Below, piece by piece: positions 7,801 to 11,052 of a stretch of 11,052 bases of DNA; position 1 is the stretch's first letter; the number at the start of each line of letters is the position of its first letter. The notes under the pieces are model-generated. The model ran no database searches. It was not told the DNA's origin and saw nothing but the letters and a program-made list of their open reading frames with translations. Origin of the DNA: Aquiflexum sp041751335 (lineage in GTDB: Bacteria > Bacteroidota > Bacteroidia > Cytophagales > Cyclobacteriaceae); contig NZ_JBGSXS010000193.1 in the NCBI RefSeq assembly GCF_041751335.1, forward strand, positions 1 through 11,052. The letters run 5' to 3'. Position numbers and translations under genes: made by a program.

Positions 7801-8195
7801 TTTACAAATTTGAGGCTTTTCAAATGTTCAAAAGGTTCGTAGGAAGATTGAATGAAGATACCATTTCTTTCATATCCAAAGCAGAACTTCCTACCCAAGA
7901 TCCAAGTCAAGTGAAAGCCGCCCAGTCCCAGAGAAGAGATGATACCAATGTCAAAGCCTCCAAAGAAGAGGCTGGCAGCACGCTCAATCCCGGAGCCAGA
8001 AGACAAGCAGCTGCTGCATTTGCGAACAGGACAGAAGCGCCACAGGTAGTTGCCCCTAGAAAATCAGAAAAAGTCTATGGTAGAAATGATAAGGTTTCAG
8101 TCCAATATGCTGATGGTAAAACGATAAAGGATGTCAAATACAAAAGTGTTGTGCGGGATGTGACAGATGGAAAATGCGTGGTAATTGAACATTAA
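4815..8195 (+). CDS. secA: Preprotein translocase ATPase SecA
   Basis: SecA is the ATP-driven motor that pushes unfolded preproteins through SecYEG. All core elements are present in the 1126 residues: Walker A MATGEGKT (195-202), the GTNNEFGFDYLRDNM block (271-285), Walker B MIDEVDSVLIDDARTP (301-316), the DEQTGRVMEGRRYSDGLHQA segment (522-541), SGMTGTAETE (573-582), TNMAGRGTDIKL (689-700), the arginine-finger region GTERHESRRVDRQLRGRSGRQGD (first residue 714), and the two-helix finger around 968-1005. It is about 225 residues longer than the E. coli protein. Extra parts are a coiled-coil-like insertion at about 60-105 and a longer preprotein-cross-linking region at about 335-430. The usual C-terminal zinc motif is absent; the end is a basic Ala/Arg linker followed by GRNDKVSVQYADGKTIKDVK (1089 onward). 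It heads an operon with a SPOR lipoprotein. Confidence 0.98.
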   Translation: MLELLAKGLAKVFGTKSDRDIKELAPRVPLINDAFNNLRDLSDDQLRAKTEEIKAIINADLKTFDDKIALLREKIDSLAADKVHEKDALFNEIDNIEKSRDEALEVTLDKVLIEAFAIVKETARRFKENGKLVVKASLHDKELSVKKPHIEISGDEAIWHNKWMAAGTEVVWDMVHYDVQLIGGMVLHKGKIAEMATGEGKTLVSTLPAYLNALAGRGVHLVTVNDYLAKRDSEWNAPLFEFHGLSVDCIDKYPPNSDQRRKAYAADIVYGTNNEFGFDYLRDNMARNANDLVQGKHHFAMIDEVDSVLIDDARTPLIISGPIPRGDEHEFMDMKPRVSTLVDEQRKLVQGFLSSAKKLIGEGKEKEGGLALFRAFRGMPKYKPLIKYLSEPGIRVILQKTENHYLQDNKRMMPEADEPLLFTIEEKTNGIELTDNGIEVITTKNENPTFFILPDIGVEIAEMEKNPDLEEREKLVRKEEIIKDYGIKAQRIHTVNQLLKAYCMFEKDTEYILVDGKVKIVDEQTGRVMEGRRYSDGLHQAIEAKENVKVEDATQTYATITLQNYFRMYHKLSGMTGTAETEAGEFWTIYKLDVVVIPTNKPIVRDDREDKVYKTVREKFNAVADEIVELTTAGRPVLVGTTSVEISEVLSRMLTIRKIQHQVLNAKQHAREADVVAEAGKPGTVTIATNMAGRGTDIKLTPESRAAGGLAIVGTERHESRRVDRQLRGRSGRQGDVGSSQFFVSLEDNLMRMFGSDRIAKLMDRMGLEEGEVIQHSMITKSIERAQRKVEENNFGVRKRLLEYDDVMNSQREVVYKRRKNALMGERLELDILNVMYDVSEDIVEMGKSTEDVENLRMNIFSSLGIDHPFTIDDLKSKDSNVLTRELFDTAYKNYVSKNEKILQKALPILKDVHTQRGATVKEIMVPITDGVKQIGVVINLESAVKNEGSDLIRAIEKNVTLAIIDQNWKEHLRDMDDLKQSVQNAVYEQKDPLLIYKFEAFQMFKRFVGRLNEDTISFISKAELPTQDPSQVKAAQSQRRDDTNVKASKEEAGSTLNPGARRQAAAAFANRTEAPQVVAPRKSEKVYGRNDKVSVQYADGKTIKDVKYKSVVRDVTDGKCVVIEH

Positions 8196-8205
8196 CAATA
8201 ACATC

Positions 8206-8769
8206 ATGAAAAAATCAATGATTGGCCTATTTGTTCTGTTAATTTTTTCAAATTCCTGCGCTATTATAAAAAAAAGCGGTTCCGCTGCGGATGCCTATGA
8301 GGGATATCAGGAAGATTTAAGCGAAATGAGGATCACATTTCCTTCTTTGGAAAAACAGGTTGCTGAAAATTCAGAACCTAGGGTAACAAGCACTGAATCA
8401 ATGGCAGTTGATGAAGACCTGAAAATAGCATTGAGGAATTTTACTGAAAGCAACAGAGGGGAAAGATATTGGAGTGGTTTTACAGTTTTGGTTTATAGTG
8501 GTGTCGATAGGGATATGGCCTTCAAAACAAGAAATGACCTTTTCATGACCTTTCCGGATATCAAAACAGACATGCAATATCAACAGCCTAGGTATTTGGT
8601 TAAAGTTGGAAAATATGTCAATAGAATAGAGGCTCAGGCCCATTACCATAAATTAAAAGATAAATTTCCCTCTGCCCGAATCATTCAGGATAGGTTTCAA
8701 AGAGGGGGATTTGTCAATCCAGAACCAATAGATAATGGTGAAAGACAAAATCAAGTCCCTGGCAAGTGA
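8206..8769 (+). CDS. SPOR-domain lipoprotein
   Basis: The 187-residue protein begins MKKSMIGLFVLLIFSNSC, a short lipoprotein signal with Cys18 as the probable lipidated residue. I use ATG 8206; the in-frame TTG at 8185 overlaps secA and would spoil the signal peptide. Residues 20-85 are a charged linker. Residues 88-165 fit the SPOR fold: a WSGFTVLVYSG strand, a helix DRDMAFKTRNDLF, then QPRYLVKVGKYVNRIEAQAHYHKLKDKFPSARI, the characteristic V-x-V-G-x-Y-x-x-x-x-x-A core followed by the second helix. SPOR domains bind glycan strands lacking stem peptides, often at division sites. The gene starts 10 bases after secA and its end overlaps the M20 gene by 35 bases, so all three are probably cotranscribed. 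A role as a peptidoglycan-contacting envelope lipoprotein is inferred from the domain only. Confidence 0.85.
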   Translation: MKKSMIGLFVLLIFSNSCAIIKKSGSAADAYEGYQEDLSEMRITFPSLEKQVAENSEPRVTSTESMAVDEDLKIALRNFTESNRGERYWSGFTVLVYSGVDRDMAFKTRNDLFMTFPDIKTDMQYQQPRYLVKVGKYVNRIEAQAHYHKLKDKFPSARIIQDRFQRGGFVNPEPIDNGERQNQVPGK

Positions 8770-9922
8770 CTATAAAGCCGAAATTATTTCAAACCGAAGG
8801 CACCTTCATGCCAATCCAGAACTTTCATTTCAAGAATTCAAAACAGTCGCCTTTGTTGAGGAGCAACTAAAAAGTTTTGGCGTTACCAAACTGGAAAGAA
8901 AGGCCGAAACTGGAATAGTTGCATTGATAGAGGGGATAAATCCATCCCAAAAAACAATAGCGCTAAGGGGAGATATGGATGCTCTTCCAATCATTGAACA
9001 AAATGATGTTCCATACAAGTCTACCAATCTTGGGGTCATGCATGCCTGTGGGCATGATGTCCATACAGCATCCCTTCTTGGAGTAGCCAAAATTTTGCAG
9101 GGAATAAGGAATGATTTTGAGGGTACGGTTAAGCTTATTTTTCAGCCTGGAGAGGAATTGATACCAGGTGGTGCCTCTTTGATGATCAAGGATAAAGCCT
9201 TGGAAAACCCACGACCTTCAGGAATTATCGGTCAGCACGTGATGCCTTTGATACCCGTTGGTAAAGTTGGATTCCGAAAAGGGATGTATATGGCTAGTGC
9301 GGATGAATTATATATTACCATCAAAGGTAAAGGGGGACATGGAGCGATGCCTGAGACTTTGGTTGATCCCGTATTGATTGCTTCGCATATGATAGTGGCG
9401 TTGCAGCAAGTAGTCAGTAGAAACGCCTCTCCCAAGACTCCTTCGGTACTCTCTTTCGGAAGAGTGGAAGCGTTGGGGGCCACCAATATTATACCCAATG
9501 AAGTGAAGATTCAGGGCACTTTCAGGACACTTAATGAAGAATGGAGAGCCAAAGCCCACAAGAATATGGTCAGCATTGCCAGAGGAATAGTAGAAGGAAT
9601 GGGAGGAGAGCTTGATTTCGAGGTCAGAAAAGGTTATCCCTTTCTTAAAAATGCGGAAGCATTAACTTCAAGGGCCCAGCTTGCTGCCATAGAATACCTT
9701 GGTGAAGAAAATGTGGAGGATTTGGATATTTGGATGGCCGCAGAAGATTTTTCCTATTATACACAAGAAATTGACGGCTGCTTTTATCGCTTAGGAACAC
9801 GCAATGAGTCCAAGGGTATTGTCTCGGGAGTTCACACCCCCACATTCAATATTGATGAGGATGCATTGGAGATTGGAGCGGGCTTAATGGCTTTTATTGC
9901 TGTTAATGAGTTGAAATTTTAA
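8735..9922 (+). CDS. M20D family amidohydrolase (N-acyl-amino-acid hydrolase type)
   Basis: This 395-residue protein matches peptidase family M20D. It shows RRHLHANPELSFQE (21-34), GDMDALP (79-85), the metal-binding MHACGHDVHT (Cys105, His107), QPGEE (Glu140/141), GQHV (His168), a dimerisation domain beginning at about 185 with GGHGAMP (200-206), then AAEDFSYY (335-342) and the final metal-ligand His367 in GVHTPTF. The ligand set is complete, so it should be an active binuclear metallohydrolase that cleaves an N-acyl group or an amide-linked amino acid. Relatives act on hippurate, N-acetylated amino acids, N-acetyl-diaminopimelate or auxin conjugates; the substrate cannot be set from sequence. 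There is no signal peptide. ATG 8735 (followed by a GTG) overlaps the SPOR gene by 35 bases, which suggests translational coupling. Confidence 0.93.
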   Translation: MVKDKIKSLASDYKAEIISNRRHLHANPELSFQEFKTVAFVEEQLKSFGVTKLERKAETGIVALIEGINPSQKTIALRGDMDALPIIEQNDVPYKSTNLGVMHACGHDVHTASLLGVAKILQGIRNDFEGTVKLIFQPGEELIPGGASLMIKDKALENPRPSGIIGQHVMPLIPVGKVGFRKGMYMASADELYITIKGKGGHGAMPETLVDPVLIASHMIVALQQVVSRNASPKTPSVLSFGRVEALGATNIIPNEVKIQGTFRTLNEEWRAKAHKNMVSIARGIVEGMGGELDFEVRKGYPFLKNAEALTSRAQLAAIEYLGEENVEDLDIWMAAEDFSYYTQEIDGCFYRLGTRNESKGIVSGVHTPTFNIDEDALEIGAGLMAFIAVNELKF

Positions 9923-9928
9923 GGTATT

Positions 9929-9980
9929 GAAATAAAGTAGAAATATTGTAAAAATACGCTTCGCGAAATAAGCTGGAAAT
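9929..9980 (+). repeat. 11-base-period GAAAT array, left arm
   Basis: GAAAT starts at 9929 and 9940, degenerate AAAAT at 9951, then GAAAT at 9965 and 9976, so steps are 11, 11, 14 and 11. A further GAAAT at 9913 lies within the last codons of the M20 gene. The 9960-9967 palindrome TTCGCGAA interrupts the phase. Confidence 0.7.
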
Positions 9981-10025
9981 AGTAAGCTCCTTTCTTGGAT
10001 TTGAGCATAAGAAGTAAATAATCTG

Positions 10026-10124
10026 ATTTCGATATTTCAATTTATTTCTATCATATTTCGTCTCAATTTCTATCTTATATCTAACATATTTCAATTTTAT
10101 TTCCACAATATTTCCACTTATATC
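10026..10124 (-). repeat. 11-base-period ATTTC array, right arm, opposite orientation
   Basis: ATTTC (or ATATC) starts at 10026, 10034, 10044, 10055, 10066, 10077, 10088, 10099, 10110 and 10120. From 10044 to 10110 there are six consecutive steps of exactly 11 bases. The minus-strand unit is GAAAT plus six variable bases. Positions 10098-10117 in reverse complement match 9937-9956 of the left arm at 17 of 20 positions. Confidence 0.85.
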
Positions 10125-10133
10125 ATTTTAGTT

Positions 10134-10910
10134 ATGAAACCAACAAAACATTTAGCCCTATTCCTAATGCTGATCATAGGGATAAATACCAATTCTTTTG
10201 CCTGGGGACCAATTGGTCATTATGTAATCGGAAAACTGGCCGAATGGCAGATGAAACCACAGACAGTCCAAAAGGTAGAGGCCATATTACAACATGAATC
10301 AATTTCAGGAGTCGGTGTTTGGATGGACAATATCCGGTCTGATAAAAATTACGATTATACCTATACGTGGCATTGGGTAACAACCGCAGATGGAGAATAT
10401 GACCCAAGCATTCAGGAGGAGGCAGGGGATGCCTACGCTTCATTTTTGAAAATTAAAGAGACCCTAAAAAAAGGAGGCTTAAGCCCCGAAGAGGAAAGAG
10501 ACCAATTGAGGTTGTTGATCCATATTGTCGGTGATCTTCATCAACCTTTTCATGTTGGTAAACCCGGAGATCGTGGAGGAAATGATGTCAAGGTGAGTTT
10601 TTTCAACAAAGAGACCAATATCCATGCGATTTGGGACTCTGATCTGATCGAAGGCAAGAAAATGAGTTATACTGAGATCGCCACTGAATTACAAAAGCGT
10701 ATCAATCCGGAATTGATATACCAATACACTTCAAAAACCCCTGCGGATTGGCTAAGAGAAGCAGCTGCCATTAGGCCTGCCATGTATGACATACCTGAAA
10801 ATGGAAGAATAGGGTATGAATATATCTACAAACATTATCACCATGTAGAAGAAAGGCTGACTGCCGGAGGAATACGTCTGGCGCAGGTTCTGGAAGAAAT
10901 TTATGGTTAA
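10134..10910 (+). CDS. Exported S1/P1-type zinc nuclease
   Basis: S1/P1 nucleases are secreted three-zinc phosphodiesterases that cut single-stranded DNA and RNA and release 3' phosphates from nucleotides. The 258-residue precursor has a signal peptide whose predicted cut after NSFA leaves Trp24 as the mature N-terminus. This is diagnostic, because the N-terminal Trp is itself a zinc ligand. The remaining ligands all appear: His29 (WGPIGH), Asp65 (VWMDNIR), His80 (YTWHWV), His130, Asp134 and His140 (HIVGDLHQPFH), His164 and Asp168 (HAIWD). The trio and HxxxD spacings equal those of Penicillium P1. The protein is shorter and simpler than plant and fungal forms. It is likely periplasmic or secreted and used in nucleic acid scavenging. 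It stands as a single gene between the 11-base array and a terminator. Confidence 0.95.
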   Translation: MKPTKHLALFLMLIIGINTNSFAWGPIGHYVIGKLAEWQMKPQTVQKVEAILQHESISGVGVWMDNIRSDKNYDYTYTWHWVTTADGEYDPSIQEEAGDAYASFLKIKETLKKGGLSPEEERDQLRLLIHIVGDLHQPFHVGKPGDRGGNDVKVSFFNKETNIHAIWDSDLIEGKKMSYTEIATELQKRINPELIYQYTSKTPADWLREAAAIRPAMYDIPENGRIGYEYIYKHYHHVEERLTAGGIRLAQVLEEIYG

Positions 10911-10947
10911 CAGTTTTGCCTGTTTAATAGTAACATCAATTACCAAT

Positions 10948-10980
10948 ATGCCGGAATAATCAGATTCCGGCATTCTGATT
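10948..10980 (+). terminator. Intrinsic terminator of the nuclease gene
   Basis: A perfect 10-base stem ATGCCGGAAT (10948-10957) and ATTCCGGCAT (10964-10973) encloses the loop AATCAG and is followed by TCTGATTTT. It lies 38 bases after the stop codon. The GCCGGAA core is shared with the terminator at 1551-1583. Confidence 0.8.
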
Positions 10981-11015
10981 TTAGGAAATAATTTAGGTAT
11001 ATTGATATCTTAATT

Positions 11016-11052
11016 TCCCATACAGCCTTTGTAAAGTTAGGCTAAGCTGGGA
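11016..11052. other. Inverted repeat at the window edge
   Basis: TCCCA (11016-11020) and AGCC (11024-11027) pair with GGCT (11040-11043) and TGGGA (11048-11052), giving a two-part stem that ends exactly at the last base. It may extend beyond the window; its role cannot be judged here. Confidence 0.3.

Larger units (their letters stand above)
9923..10133. other. M20-nuclease intergenic region
   Basis: The 211-base gap is almost filled by the two inverted 11-base-period arrays, leaving about 45 bases between them. I see no conventional terminator with a T-run for the M20 gene, and no clean promoter for the nuclease gene. The right array ends 10 bases before the nuclease start codon, so it must lie within or overlap the nuclease promoter or leader. 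Confidence 0.5.

Noticed and set aside
8185..8205. TTG start for the SPOR lipoprotein overlapping secA
   Set aside because: The ATG at 8206 gives a proper signal peptide; the upstream residues MNINNNI do not fit one.
8735..9922. Assigning the M20D protein as N-acetyl-diaminopimelate deacetylase because dapF is nearby
   Set aside because: dapF is separated by secA and a large gap, and M20D sequence motifs do not fix the substrate.
10983..11018. GGAAAT ... ATTTCC pair near the right edge as another GAAAT-type array
   Set aside because: Only one copy of each arm is visible, with no 11-base phase; too little to call.
1..11052. Insertion sequence, prophage, or defence system
   Set aside because: No transposase, integrase, phage structural, restriction or nucleotide-signalling gene is present; all larger ORFs have housekeeping or envelope assignments.

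Overview
The window looks like chromosomal DNA of a Bacteroidota bacterium, most likely Cytophagales (Cyclobacteriaceae-like). The reasons are the AT-rich genes without recognisable Shine-Dalgarno sequences, a 1126-residue SecA with a lineage-type insertion and tail, a periplasm-directed GMC/SOD/SPOR lipoprotein repertoire, and TTTG-type promoter-like motifs. The family-level placement is inference. Almost all genes are ordinary core or housekeeping genes, and I see no phage, IS element, CRISPR array, tRNA or rRNA.

Layout. Positions 1-609 (+) hold the C-terminal end of a GMC oxidoreductase. A small antitoxin-like gene follows at 706-906 (+), apparently shortened by one stop codon and without a toxin partner. 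Three minus-strand genes come next: an all-alpha NTP pyrophosphohydrolase (1003-1470), an uncharacterised lipoprotein (1766-2533) and a Tat-type lipoprotein superoxide dismutase (2760-3530). A divergent intergenic region leads into dapF (3724-4497, +). A 317-base gap precedes a tight plus-strand operon of secA (4815-8195), a SPOR-domain lipoprotein (8206-8769, 10 bases after secA) and an M20D amidohydrolase (8735-9922, overlapping by 35 bases). After a second large gap comes an exported S1/P1 nuclease (10134-10910) and its terminator.

The functional theme is envelope biology: SecA drives export, the SPOR lipoprotein probably contacts peptidoglycan, DapF supplies meso-DAP for peptidoglycan and lysine, and the SOD, nuclease and lipoproteins are predicted exported proteins.

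The most unusual content is in the gaps. The dapF-secA gap carries heptanucleotide arrays (7-base period, GACRTRA-like) in opposite orientation at its two ends. The M20-nuclease gap carries arrays of an 11-base period (GAAAT... on the left, ATTTC... on the right), also in opposite orientation. A third, shorter heptad array lies downstream of the lipoprotein gene at 1689-1709. The two main arrays start at or within a few bases of the stop codon of the upstream gene. They look like a class of short-period, inverted intergenic repeat elements whose function I cannot name.
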